Shown: one piece after another, positions 1 through 8,008 of the stretch
Position numbering within the stretch: position 1 is the stretch's first letter
Layout: the number at the start of each line of letters is the position of its first letter
DNA from: Candidatus Desulfolinea nitratireducens
Lineage (GTDB): Bacteria; Chloroflexota; Anaerolineae; Anaerolineales; Villigracilaceae
Length of the DNA: 40,189 nt
Assembly (NCBI GenBank): GCA_014382535.1
Contig: JACNJN010000085.1
Coordinates: forward strand, 9,116 to 49,304
Reading direction: 5' to 3'
The notes under the pieces: generated by a model
What the model was told of the DNA's origin: nothing
Databases searched by the model: none
What the model saw: only the letters and a program-made list of their open reading frames with translations
Translations under genes and position numbers: made by a program

Positions 1-1307
1 TGCAAGCGGATAGAGGCTTCATTATAATTTCCAGCGTCAGCTTCCTCCTGCGCCTTTTCCTGCATCCGGTATAAGTTGAGATTTGCCAGGGCTTGAACAA
101 GGGTTGGCGAGGGAGGTTCGAGAATTGCCTTCTCGGTTACATTTCGGGAAAGCCGAACTCGCATGGGTGGGGTCGGCAATGATTTTGAGAGAATATCAAA
201 TTTCAATGAGCCATTCAACAATTCTGCCTCATCCTGCAAAATTGCAGTTGGCTTTATTTCAAATTCGAGTAAGAGACTAAGCGGTTGGTCACGCAATAGA
301 ACTCCCAATTGTATCGCTTTCTCGGCAGAAAGATGTGTCGCGTTCGGTTGTAGGCGGAAAGCATAGGTTAGATCAATATTGGGGGCATTTTTAATGGTTA
401 GCTCAACGTTTTCTGCAAAGACTTTTGTCAATTGCCTAAATTTCTCTTCTAAAAATCTTTGTATTTCTTGTGGCTCAGCTATATAACTGCTGCTACTCCC
501 CGTTTTAGCAGCCAATTCATCCAGAAAGTCATCGTTCCAATCCTGGCCAATTCCCAAACCGCTAATCCCAATACCCTGTTCGGCTGTTCTTTCAGCGAGG
601 GCCAACGCCTCAGCTTCATCTCCATACGTTTGGCCATCGGTTAGCAAGATCACATGATTAACCCACTCATCTGAAAGATTTCTTCGAACTTCTTCAACAC
701 CAACTAGCAACCCTTGCAATATCTCCGTTCCACCAGATGGATTGACCCTCCTGATTTGTGTCTCCATTCTTTGACGATCCGGTTGCAATGAAGAAGGGAC
801 AAGAACCTGCGCCCGATCACTAAATGTAACTATACTAAAAATATCCTGCTGCCTTAAACTACGAACCAGGTGAATAGCTGCAGCTTTGGCCATCTCGATA
901 TTTGACCCTTTCATAGAGGTGGAGCAATCCAAAACCAGGCAGATATTTAGCGGAGGCGAAATTACCTCTTTTTCATTTTCGCGCGACTTCCACTCTAAAA
1001 GGGCATAGATCAATTGCGTTTCATTCAGTCGAACAAGACTCTGCCGGCTGTAGAGAACCCGGTGAACAATCGGCGAAATTATTTCTTCTTCCGGAACTAA
1101 TGTTGCATCGTATTGAGCTCGTTTTTCCGGATTCGATAAAAGATCGTAAGCTTGTTGAATATTTTCAAATAGTTCTGTTTCACCAGAAGCTTCATTTTTA
1201 TCTGGATGCAGAGGTTGGGCAGCATCGAAATAGGCTTGCTTGATCTCATCCTGAGTTGCATCCCTGTTTATTCCTAAAAGAGCGTAATAATCTAGCAGAG
1301 TTGACAT
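1..1307 (-). CDS. J-domain / vWA-domain protein (C-terminus beyond window)
   Basis: Partial gene; 435 codons are visible and the frame is open to the left edge. The N-terminus (about residues 4-67) reads as a DnaJ J-domain with the HPD signature at 34-36, the motif that stimulates Hsp70. A von Willebrand factor A domain follows from about residue 118, with an intact MIDAS metal site: DCSTS at 127-131, then the Thr of PSGGTEI and the Asp of LLTDGQT. The visible end (EKAQEEADAGNYNEAS) resembles the helical region that closes many Chloroflexota vWA proteins. The start is the ATG one base after the stop of the PP2C gene (TAATATG), so translation is probably coupled. With the upstream kinase and phosphatase it forms a kinase/phosphatase/vWA triad. 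Domain calls are seen in sequence; a role as a phosphorylation-controlled scaffold or chaperone adaptor is inference. Confidence 0.85.
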   Translation of the reverse strand, partial: MSTLLDYYALLGINRDATQDEIKQAYFDAAQPLHPDKNEASGETELFENIQQAYDLLSNPEKRAQYDATLVPEEEIISPIVHRVLYSRQSLVRLNETQLIYALLEWKSRENEKEVISPPLNICLVLDCSTSMKGSNIEMAKAAAIHLVRSLRQQDIFSIVTFSDRAQVLVPSSLQPDRQRMETQIRRVNPSGGTEILQGLLVGVEEVRRNLSDEWVNHVILLTDGQTYGDEAEALALAERTAEQGIGISGLGIGQDWNDDFLDELAAKTGSSSSYIAEPQEIQRFLEEKFRQLTKVFAENVELTIKNAPNIDLTYAFRLQPNATHLSAEKAIQLGVLLRDQPLSLLLEFEIKPTAILQDEAELLNGSLKFDILSKSLPTPPMRVRLSRNVTEKAILEPPSPTLVQALANLNLYRMQEKAQEEADAGNYNEASIRL

Positions 1308-1308
1308 A

Positions 1309-2214
1309 TTACCCGATCATTTTCGCTAGCACAACAGATATATTATCAGGGCCTCCAGCTGCATTAGCTGCATTAACAAGGTTCTGGCAGGCGAGTTCAA
1401 GCGTATCTACGCTATTCATGGCTTTGAACATTTCAGCCTCGCTAAGGACACCCCAGAGACCATCGCTACAAATCATTAAGGTCCCTTTTTGTGGAAAAGA
1501 AACGGTGAACAGATCAGGCTCGAGAACTTCTCCCTGCCCTAATGCCCTATATAAAACATTTTTCTGGGGGTGTTTTTCAGCTTCTTCCGCTGTAATCTGC
1601 CCTAATTCTTCGAGGCGACCTACAAGAGAGTGATCGCGAGTAATTGCTTCGAATCGCCCATCGGGATAAACGGAATAGGCACGACTATCTCCTACATGGG
1701 CAATAGTAATCTGCTGTCCTAAAACAAGCGCAGCCGTAAGCGTGGTACCACTGCCAGGGGCATCACGCTGAATGGCCTCCTGTGCTTTATTGACACCATC
1801 ATGCATAATGGTTTGAAGGGATTCGTTTAATGGTGTTGTGGGCAAGTTGAAAAGATAAGGGTGGAATTTCCGGATTATATGCCCTCCAAAGGTTCTTATG
1901 GCAGTATTGCTGGCAACTTCTCCGTATTGATGTCCTCCCATACCATCTGCTACTATATACAGCCCAAAGGGAGTGTTGCCCGCATTTCCGGCAAGAGTAG
2001 AAGTGATAACCAAGAGGCTATCTTCGTTAAGTTCACGCTGCATCCCAACAGATTGACCGCCTGCAGCAGTCAGCTGCAGCAGATCATAGGATTGCTTTTG
2101 ATTTGTGCTAAGGTTATCCACCTGCCCTGGAGATAGAGGAACTGTTTCTTTTCCATCGCTATTGGTGGTAGTTTTAATTTTGTTTGGGAATAGCTTCTTC
2201 AGAAATTCAAACAC
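1309..2214 (-). CDS. PP2C-family serine/threonine phosphatase
   Basis: A 301-residue cytoplasmic metal-dependent phosphatase, expected to reverse phosphorylation by the adjacent kinase. The family motifs appear in order: LNED at 62-65, VADGMGGH (Asp and Gly-Gly metal site at 90-94), AHVGDSRAY, TRDHS, CSDGLWG and GGPDNIS near the end, so the metal ligands look complete. About 45 residues precede the catalytic domain, and no membrane segment is seen. The start is GTG at 2214, supported by AGGAG six bases upstream; no ATG fits as well. It begins 15 bases after the kinase stop and ends one base before the J-domain/vWA start, so the three genes very likely form one transcript. Family assignment is firm; the target proteins are unknown. 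Confidence 0.93.
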   Translation of the reverse strand: MFEFLKKLFPNKIKTTTNSDGKETVPLSPGQVDNLSTNQKQSYDLLQLTAAGGQSVGMQRELNEDSLLVITSTLAGNAGNTPFGLYIVADGMGGHQYGEVASNTAIRTFGGHIIRKFHPYLFNLPTTPLNESLQTIMHDGVNKAQEAIQRDAPGSGTTLTAALVLGQQITIAHVGDSRAYSVYPDGRFEAITRDHSLVGRLEELGQITAEEAEKHPQKNVLYRALGQGEVLEPDLFTVSFPQKGTLMICSDGLWGVLSEAEMFKAMNSVDTLELACQNLVNAANAAGGPDNISVVLAKMIG

Positions 2215-2229
2215 AGGTAGCTCCTCTTC

Positions 2230-4116
2230 TCATGCCAAGAGTGCATAAAATTGGTGGTCTGTAGAACCAAAATAGACAATATCGTCATAAACTATGGGGG
2301 ATCCGGTGATCGGTCCTTCAGTGGCAAATTTCCAACGCAACTGTCCCTTACGGGCTTCAAGACAATAAAGATGACCATCAACTGAGGTGGAATATAGTGC
2401 ATCTTTGTAGACAACGGGTGAGCCAGTTACTTGATGTTCTGTACGAAAACGCCACACTTCTTTAGCTGTTTTCAAATCAATGGCATAAATAAAACTGTCA
2501 GCAGAACCAGCGAAAATCAAGTTCTCCAAAATAGCAGGGGATGAAATCGAGCCTTTTCCCATCCGGAATTTCCAAAGGACCCAACCATTGCTCGGATCCA
2601 AGGCATATAATACTCCATCCAGTGATGTGAAGTATACAGCGTGTTCGGTCACCAGTGGAGATGATGTAATACCACGGTTGGCTCTAAATTGCCATTTAAT
2701 ATTCCCTTTAAAGTCCAAACAATAGAATTCTCCACTTTCAGAGCCGAAATAAATCAGTTCATGCGCAACAAAGGGGGTAGAGCGAACAGCATCAGATGCA
2801 GTAAAAGTCCAGGCTGAACGTCCAGTCATGCTATTTATTGCATGCAGGCAGTTATCATCTGAACCAATAAAAACATGTCCTTCGGCAATGCAAGGTGATG
2901 AATGGAAAGGTCCTTCGGCAAAATGCGACCAGGAAATTTTGCCGGAGCGAGCGCTAATTACATGTAAACGTTTATCTTCAGATCCGAAATACACATTTTC
3001 ATCAGCAATGGCCGGCTTGGAAACAATGCCGCCATCCGTTGGATATTTCCATTTAAAAGTACCCTCGGCTGCATTGAGCGCATAAAGGTTGTTATCGTAA
3101 CAGCCGATATAGATCGTATTATCAAAATAGGCAGGTGTGCCACGAATTTCATCTTCGCATTTGAAACTCCAGAGTGGCTTAATCCCATTTGTCTCAAGTG
3201 ATGATGCAATCGTGGAGGGCATTCTCGCAAGCAATCCCGTTTGGCGAGCAGCAGCAGACAAGGCATCTTTCATTTCAGCGACATTCGGGTATCGATCATT
3301 GGCCTCGTATTCAAGTGCCCGTGCAATTACTGTTTCAATCTCGGGAGAAACATCCTGATTGAATTTATTGATTGGCCGCTCATTAAAAGAAAATGGTGGT
3401 TCCAAACGCGGATCTTTTTTTGTAAGCAAATGATGAACGGTGGCCCCCAACGCGTAAATATCAGCAAGGTGAGTGGCTTCACCCCGATACTGTTCTGGAG
3501 GGGAGTATCCCTCTGTTCCGATCATCGTGCCTTTTTGCCCGGTTTGGAATTGTTTAGCTATTCCAAAATCGACCAGCATAATATGACCACGATTATCAAC
3601 CATCACATTGGAGGGTTTCATATCCCTAAAAATAATCTGATCTGGCTTATGACCATGCAAAAAACTTAATACATCACAAAGCTCAATCGCCCATGAGACA
3701 ACCTGTGCTGTAGAAAGGAAACCTTCAGATTCCCGTATGACAGCTTCAAGATCCTTGCCATTAATAAATTCAAGGACCAGATAAGATCGATCTTCACTGG
3801 AGAAATAATCAAAAATACTGGGGATGGAGGGGTGTGTGAGCGTTGCCAAAATATTGGCCTCACGCTCAAAATTTTCGACAATAGTTTTTCTTATTTGTGG
3901 GTCAGGAGCAAGATTGACCATTTCCTTAACCGCAACAAGTTTTACCACATTCGGAAAATGTAAATCCCGGGAACGATAAACAGATCCCATTCCCCCAATG
4001 CCAACAATTTCCTGAATCAGGTAACGTTCAGAGAGCGTAACTCCCGGTTGTAATTGTTGCTGAACAGGTTGTGAATTACCTTCATCTTCAGAATATGTTA
4101 CTTTTTTAGTATCCAG
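2230..4116 (-). CDS. Ser/Thr protein kinase with C-terminal PQQ-type beta-propeller
   Basis: Hanks-type kinase followed by a propeller. The glycine loop (VGIGGMGSVYR), the VAVK lysine, FRDMKPSN (catalytic loop, His replaced by Phe), LVDFGIA and YSPPEQYRG are all present. From about residue 315 there are eight repeats of roughly 41 residues of the type YFGSxDxxLYALD, giving an eight-bladed PQQ-like propeller. No membrane helix separates the two parts, so the propeller is probably cytoplasmic. The first ATG in frame (3990) would cut off half of the glycine loop. The frame runs open upstream to a TGA, and no ATG, GTG or TTG lies between. The given start is CTG at 4116, preceded by GAGG; a one-base assembly error in a run of six A at 4102-4107 is the main alternative. 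First gene of the kinase-PP2C-vWA unit. Confidence 0.88.
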   Translation of the reverse strand: MDTKKVTYSEDEGNSQPVQQQLQPGVTLSERYLIQEIVGIGGMGSVYRSRDLHFPNVVKLVAVKEMVNLAPDPQIRKTIVENFEREANILATLTHPSIPSIFDYFSSEDRSYLVLEFINGKDLEAVIRESEGFLSTAQVVSWAIELCDVLSFLHGHKPDQIIFRDMKPSNVMVDNRGHIMLVDFGIAKQFQTGQKGTMIGTEGYSPPEQYRGEATHLADIYALGATVHHLLTKKDPRLEPPFSFNERPINKFNQDVSPEIETVIARALEYEANDRYPNVAEMKDALSAAARQTGLLARMPSTIASSLETNGIKPLWSFKCEDEIRGTPAYFDNTIYIGCYDNNLYALNAAEGTFKWKYPTDGGIVSKPAIADENVYFGSEDKRLHVISARSGKISWSHFAEGPFHSSPCIAEGHVFIGSDDNCLHAINSMTGRSAWTFTASDAVRSTPFVAHELIYFGSESGEFYCLDFKGNIKWQFRANRGITSSPLVTEHAVYFTSLDGVLYALDPSNGWVLWKFRMGKGSISSPAILENLIFAGSADSFIYAIDLKTAKEVWRFRTEHQVTGSPVVYKDALYSTSVDGHLYCLEARKGQLRWKFATEGPITGSPIVYDDIVYFGSTDHQFYALLA

Positions 4117-4315
4117 TTTTCCTCACTTATTACACGCCGGTAATCTCCTGGCACTATGAGATCACAAAGAAATCAGCTGCGTCATAAAAACCTTCATCTT
4201 TAAATGAATACAGAATTATAGTGTGCACGGGCTGGTTTTGCAACCGGTCGGATGGCCTACCCTTGCACATTCGTGTGTTTTGGGGCAAAATCTAGAAAAA
4301 AAAGGATTTTCAATC

Positions 4316-5230
4316 ATGACATTACATCCCCTTGCCGGAATTTACGCAGCATCAATTACCCCAATAAATGGCGATGGAGACACTCTCAGCCTTGAGTCTG
4401 TTCCCACTTATCTGGATTTTCTTGCCGAAAGAGGTTGCCACGGCGCATTACTCTTTGGCACCACAGGCGAAGGGCCATCTTTCTCATCAATCGAGAGAGC
4501 CATGCTCTTCGAGGCTGCCGTGGCAATCCGCCAAAAACATCCCGATTTTCGTCTTCTAGCCGGAACCGGAACTCCCAGCCTCCAGGAGACCATTCATCTC
4601 AACAAGGCGGCTTTCGAGAATGGTTTTGAAGGTGTCGTTGTATTACCTCCCTTCTATTTTCGCAATGCCACTGATGAAGGGCTGTTCAACTGGTTTGATG
4701 CCGTCATACGGCGATCTGTCCCGGAGGGCAAATACTTGCTCGGCTATCATATTCCCCGTGTTTCGGGGGTGCCACTATCGCATGATCTCCTCGCCCGCCT
4801 GAAAGATTCTCATCCGGTAAAATTCGCCGGGATCAAAGACTCTTCTCATGACCTGATCCACGCTAAAGCCCTGGGCGACCGTTTTGGAAGTGACCTGCTC
4901 GTTCTAAATGGAACAGATTCCTACCTCTCGCAGGCAATGAATTTCCACGCGCAGGGTTGCATTACTGCTCCTGCCAACCTGATCTCACCTGAGCTGCGCC
5001 TGCTCTGGGATACCCTCAACGCCGGGCAGGATGGCACTGTTATTCAAGGGAAAATCACCGTCATTCGTGAAATTTTGGAAAAATATATGCCCTTTCCGCC
5101 CCTCCTGAAAGCATTGGCCGCTCGCTTGCATAATTTCCCTCATTGGCCATTACGCCCCCCACTGCTTCAAACCCCATCAGATCTTGCTGATGCAGCAGTC
5201 GCCGAACTTGCCCCCTTCTTAGATCAATAA
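4316..5230 (+). CDS. DapA/DHDPS-family class I aldolase
   Basis: A 304-residue (beta/alpha)8 lyase of the dihydrodipicolinate synthase / N-acetylneuraminate lyase family, forming a Schiff base with its substrate. Visible motifs are GTTGEGPS (substrate carboxylate loop), Tyr144 in YHIPR and the Schiff-base Lys174 in GIKDSS. The loop after Tyr reads YHIP rather than the YNxP usual in true DapA. With no lysine-pathway neighbours here, the substrate (aspartate semialdehyde, a keto-deoxy sugar acid or another oxoacid) cannot be decided. The start is the ATG with AAGGA ten bases upstream; an in-frame GTG at 4223 would add 31 residues unlike the family and is rejected. The gene ends one base before the lipoate gene (TAATATG), suggesting co-translation. 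Confidence 0.9.
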   Translation: MTLHPLAGIYAASITPINGDGDTLSLESVPTYLDFLAERGCHGALLFGTTGEGPSFSSIERAMLFEAAVAIRQKHPDFRLLAGTGTPSLQETIHLNKAAFENGFEGVVVLPPFYFRNATDEGLFNWFDAVIRRSVPEGKYLLGYHIPRVSGVPLSHDLLARLKDSHPVKFAGIKDSSHDLIHAKALGDRFGSDLLVLNGTDSYLSQAMNFHAQGCITAPANLISPELRLLWDTLNAGQDGTVIQGKITVIREILEKYMPFPPLLKALAARLHNFPHWPLRPPLLQTPSDLADAAVAELAPFLDQ

Positions 5231-5231
5231 T

Positions 5232-6047
5232 ATGAGTGAAGTTTGGCGTTTATACCTTTCTCCACCTGCCACCGGCGCATGGAATATGGCAGTCGATGAA
5301 GCAATTCTTGAAAATATATCCCGCGGGGATTCCCCGCCCACGTTGCGGCTCTTCGGCTGGGTACCACCTTGTCTCTCACTGGGACGCGCACAACCTTTTT
5401 CTGATGTGAATATCCCCGCTCTGAAAGCCAATGGCTGGGATGTTGTCCGCCGTATTACCGGAGGACGTGCTATTCTGCATACTGATGAGCTGACCTACTC
5501 AATCATTTCTCCAGGTTCTAACACCCACGTCAGCGGGACATTGCTGGAAAGCTATCAACATCTCGCTCAGGGCTTGCTAACCGCCTTGAAAATGCTGGAT
5601 GTCAAAGCAGAGATGAACGAAGAAAGAGCTGAACAAAGTACGCAAGCAAACCCCGTTTGTTTTGAGACCCCCTCCGCGTATGAAATTACAGTGAACGGGA
5701 AGAAATTGATCGGAAGCGCACAAGCACGCCAGAAGGATGGGGTCCTTCAGCACGGTTCCCTCCCTTTGACCGGGGATTTGGCACGCATTACCCAGGCCTT
5801 GATCTTCCCGGACGAGGGATCCCGTCAACATGCCGCCGAGAATCTTTTGGCCCGCGCCACCACAGTGGAATCAGCTTTGGGGCGATTCACTGACTGGGAA
5901 ACGGCCAGCAAGTCTTTTGTTCAAGGGTTTGAATCGGCGTTAGGGATCAGCTTCCAACGGGACGAGTTATCACAATCCGAAACCAAACGGGCGGCATCAT
6001 TGGTTAAAGAAAAATACGCCCATCCAGATTGGACTGAGCGTATTTAA
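5232..6047 (+). CDS. lipM: Octanoyl-[acyl carrier protein]:protein N-octanoyltransferase, LipM-type
   Basis: A 271-residue member of the biotin/lipoate protein ligase fold, predicted to move octanoyl groups from acyl carrier protein to lipoyl-domain lysines as the first step of lipoate synthesis. It has the RRITGGRAILH loop that binds the acyl group, Cys143 in VCFETPSAYEI (the position of the catalytic Cys in Bacillus LipM) and the KKLIGSAQAR stretch. It lacks the C-terminal domain of LplA ligases. LipM is favoured over lipoate ligase because of the Cys and the length; LipL-type amidotransferase remains possible. The gene starts one base after the aldolase stop and probably depends on that transcript. 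LipA is not in the window. Confidence 0.85.
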   Translation: MSEVWRLYLSPPATGAWNMAVDEAILENISRGDSPPTLRLFGWVPPCLSLGRAQPFSDVNIPALKANGWDVVRRITGGRAILHTDELTYSIISPGSNTHVSGTLLESYQHLAQGLLTALKMLDVKAEMNEERAEQSTQANPVCFETPSAYEITVNGKKLIGSAQARQKDGVLQHGSLPLTGDLARITQALIFPDEGSRQHAAENLLARATTVESALGRFTDWETASKSFVQGFESALGISFQRDELSQSETKRAASLVKEKYAHPDWTERI

Positions 6048-6063
6048 TTGAACTGTTTAATAA

Positions 6064-6726
6064 TCAGGGGGTAAGGAAAATCACATTTTCATAGCCAAGA
6101 GCATCATAGAATCTTTTCAAGTAACTTTCGGCATTTTTCTGAGCTGTATCTAAAATACCATCTTCTAGTGCGGCATTCAGAATTGCTTCTTCTCCCACCC
6201 CAAGAGTTTTAATTACCATATTCGGATCAATCTCAGCCCAAAGTCCGTCCTGAATTGTATACACCTCTGTCTCGCTATTATTCAACGCAGTTATAAATAC
6301 TTCTGCTGGAGGAAGCTGTACGTATAAAACACTTCCTTCCAATTTCATATCTTCTGGTCGAATTTTTTCCATATCAATTCCGGCAATAACAATTCCGTGT
6401 ACCACAACAAGAAATTTTGTACCAAAGAGGAAGCCTAATGTTCCTTGCCTATCTTCATAGTGTACAACTTGAGTTTCATTATATTGAATTGTCTCTAGTC
6501 TTGCCAACGCACGAATTTCATTGATGATAGTCACAGGATCAGCTACAATTGTTGGCGTGGGGTTGAGCAACTCGGAGACCTGGGTCTGCATGGCACTATT
6601 TGCCTGCGCGATAGGGGCCAGGGCCTGTTGGGCTTGGGATGCACCCTCTTGTACGGATTGAACAACAAAATATGCACCTGCGCCCACAATAATTAGAAGA
6701 AGTATTGGAACCAAATATTGTTTCAT
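6064..6726 (-). CDS. DUF4230-family membrane-anchored protein
   Basis: A 220-residue protein with one N-terminal hydrophobic helix (residues 4-23) and the rest probably outside the membrane. After a short Ala/Gln-rich segment, residues 60-215 match the DUF4230 pattern as I recall it: a repeated LARLETIQYNET start, a VVVHGIVIAGID core, VLYVQLPPAEVF, and a C-terminal helix with ALEDGILDTAQKNAE. No enzymatic motif is visible and the function of the family is not known to me. It faces the lipM gene (16 bases between the stops) and diverges from phnD. A GATAAT hexamer lies seven bases before the ATG and could be a -10 box giving a very short leader. Confidence 0.8.
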   Translation of the reverse strand: MKQYLVPILLLIIVGAGAYFVVQSVQEGASQAQQALAPIAQANSAMQTQVSELLNPTPTIVADPVTIINEIRALARLETIQYNETQVVHYEDRQGTLGFLFGTKFLVVVHGIVIAGIDMEKIRPEDMKLEGSVLYVQLPPAEVFITALNNSETEVYTIQDGLWAEIDPNMVIKTLGVGEEAILNAALEDGILDTAQKNAESYLKRFYDALGYENVIFLTP

Positions 6727-6853
6727 GATCTACATTATCCTCATAAAAATAGAAAGGGAAATAAGCAAAAACTATTTTAGGATATATTATAACATTTCGA
6801 GAACACAGGTACCTTGCATTCTATTTTGTTTCGAGTTATTATCATTTCTGAAA

Positions 6854-6869
6854 GGTTGAAATTTCAACC
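6854..6869. promoter_or_regulatory. 16-bp perfect palindrome upstream of phnD (putative operator)
   Basis: GGTTGAAATTTCAACC is a perfect two-fold palindrome 33 bases before the phnD start, directly followed by CATAAT, which could be a -10 hexamer. Position and symmetry suggest a binding site for a dimeric repressor or activator of the phosphonate importer. The regulator is not identifiable from the window. Confidence 0.45.
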
Positions 6870-6901
6870 ATAATCCTACTTTTCTTTGAGAGGAGAAAAA
6901 C

Positions 6902-7792
6902 ATGAAGAAAGTTTTGTATTTGCTCTTTGTTTTGATCATTGCATCGCTTGTCATATCTGCTTGTGGCCCGGGCAAACTTGGGACAGAAAAAAACCCCATC
7001 ATCTGGGCTGTTGTTCCCTCAGGTGAAACCGAGCGCGTCGTCACAGGCTTTGAAGAAGTTGCCGCAATGATCTTCGATGAGACTGGCCTGGTTGTTCAGC
7101 CTTTGGTCGCCACTGAGTACGCTGGTGTGATCGAAGCCATGTGCAGTAATCCGCCAAAAGCTCATATGTCATCTTTGGCCACTTTCTCATACATCCTGGC
7201 TGCCGAAAGAGGCTGCGCTGATGTTTCCCTGGTCTCAGTCCGATTTGGCAGTGCTGTCTATAATGGCCAAATTTTCGTTCGCGAAGATAGTGGTATTACA
7301 TCTATTACAGAACTGGCCGGGAAGACCGTTTGCCGCCCCGACCCTCTTTCCACCAGTGGCTGGATCATCCCCAGCATCACCTTTAAAGCTGCTGGTATCG
7401 ATCCTGATACCGATCTGGCCCAAATTGTAGACGCTGGCTCCCATGATGCTTCTGTTGCCGGTGTTTATAATGGTGACTGCGATGCGGGTACATCTTATGT
7501 AGACGCCCGTGGCACCATTGAAGAGGATCATCCTGACGTCAAAGACGTCATCAAGGTCATCGAGATCTCAGCCGACATCCCCAATGATGGTGTTCAGTTC
7601 GTTCCCAGCTTTGACGCTGAAGCACGTGCTTTGATCGTTGATGCCTTGCTGGCTATCGCTGAGACCGATGCAGGCAAAGAAGCTCTTGATACCGCCTACA
7701 GTTGGAATGCTCTTGAAGAACAGAATGACACCTTCTATGATGCCTTCCGTCAGGTGCTTGATGCTGCCGGTGTTTCTGCTTCAGACTACTAA
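6902..7792 (+). CDS. phnD: Phosphate/phosphite/phosphonate ABC transporter substrate-binding lipoprotein
   Basis: A 296-residue PhnD-family binding protein. The signal peptide ends in a lipobox (VISAC, Cys at about residue 21), so it should be an envelope-anchored lipoprotein. Family features include the LATFSYILAAERG and LAGKTVCRPDPLSTSGWIIPS regions, the latter the usual helix-start Ser that contacts the anion, and VYNGDCDAGTSYVDAR. It starts after AGAGGAG six bases upstream. phnC and phnE follow, but only after 216 bases containing two strong hairpins, so phnD can be made in excess of the ATPase and permease. No C-P lyase or phosphonatase gene is nearby, so the ligand (phosphonate, phosphite or another oxyanion) is open. 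Confidence 0.92.
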   Translation: MKKVLYLLFVLIIASLVISACGPGKLGTEKNPIIWAVVPSGETERVVTGFEEVAAMIFDETGLVVQPLVATEYAGVIEAMCSNPPKAHMSSLATFSYILAAERGCADVSLVSVRFGSAVYNGQIFVREDSGITSITELAGKTVCRPDPLSTSGWIIPSITFKAAGIDPDTDLAQIVDAGSHDASVAGVYNGDCDAGTSYVDARGTIEEDHPDVKDVIKVIEISADIPNDGVQFVPSFDAEARALIVDALLAIAETDAGKEALDTAYSWNALEEQNDTFYDAFRQVLDAAGVSASDY

Positions 7793-7831
7793 AAATCCTG
7801 ATCTTTTAGTACCTGGAATGTAAATACAATT

Positions 7832-7872
7832 CACCAGCGGAGGATGCCAAAGATAGCATTTCTCCGCTGGTG
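7832..7872 (+). terminator. Hairpin after phnD (terminator or mRNA-stabilising stem)
   Basis: CACCAGCGGAG (7832-7842) pairs perfectly with CTCCGCTGGTG (7862-7872). Inside, ATGC (7844-7847) pairs with GCAT (7856-7859). It is followed only by TGTTTCTT, a weak U tract, so it may act as a 3' end stabiliser or an attenuator for phnD mRNA rather than a full terminator. Confidence 0.6.
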
Positions 7873-7920
7873 TTTCTTAAGAAAGGCGATTGGCAATAAA
7901 AAATTCCGATTGTATTATTA

Positions 7921-7961
7921 AAACCCAAAATCATAAAAACATGTTGTGATTTTGGGTTTTT
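7921..7961 (+). terminator. Intrinsic terminator between phnD and phnC
   Basis: A 13-bp perfect stem, AAACCCAAAATCA (7921-7933) with TGATTTTGGGTTT (7947-7959), a 13-base loop and a T-rich tail. The run of A on the other side means it could also act on the minus strand. It is the second hairpin in this gap and should stop most transcripts that pass phnD. Confidence 0.72.
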
Positions 7962-8008
7962 GAAATATTTTTGGCAGTACCAATCTAGACTAACTAGAGG
8001 AGAACCAT

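Noticed and set aside
4223-4315. GTG-initiated extension of the aldolase gene by 31 residues
   Set aside because: The extra residues do not resemble the family, and the ATG at 4316 has a good AAGGA and gives the usual protein start.
5232-6047. Lipoate-protein ligase LplA
   Set aside because: The C-terminal accessory domain is missing and the LipM-type Cys143 is present.
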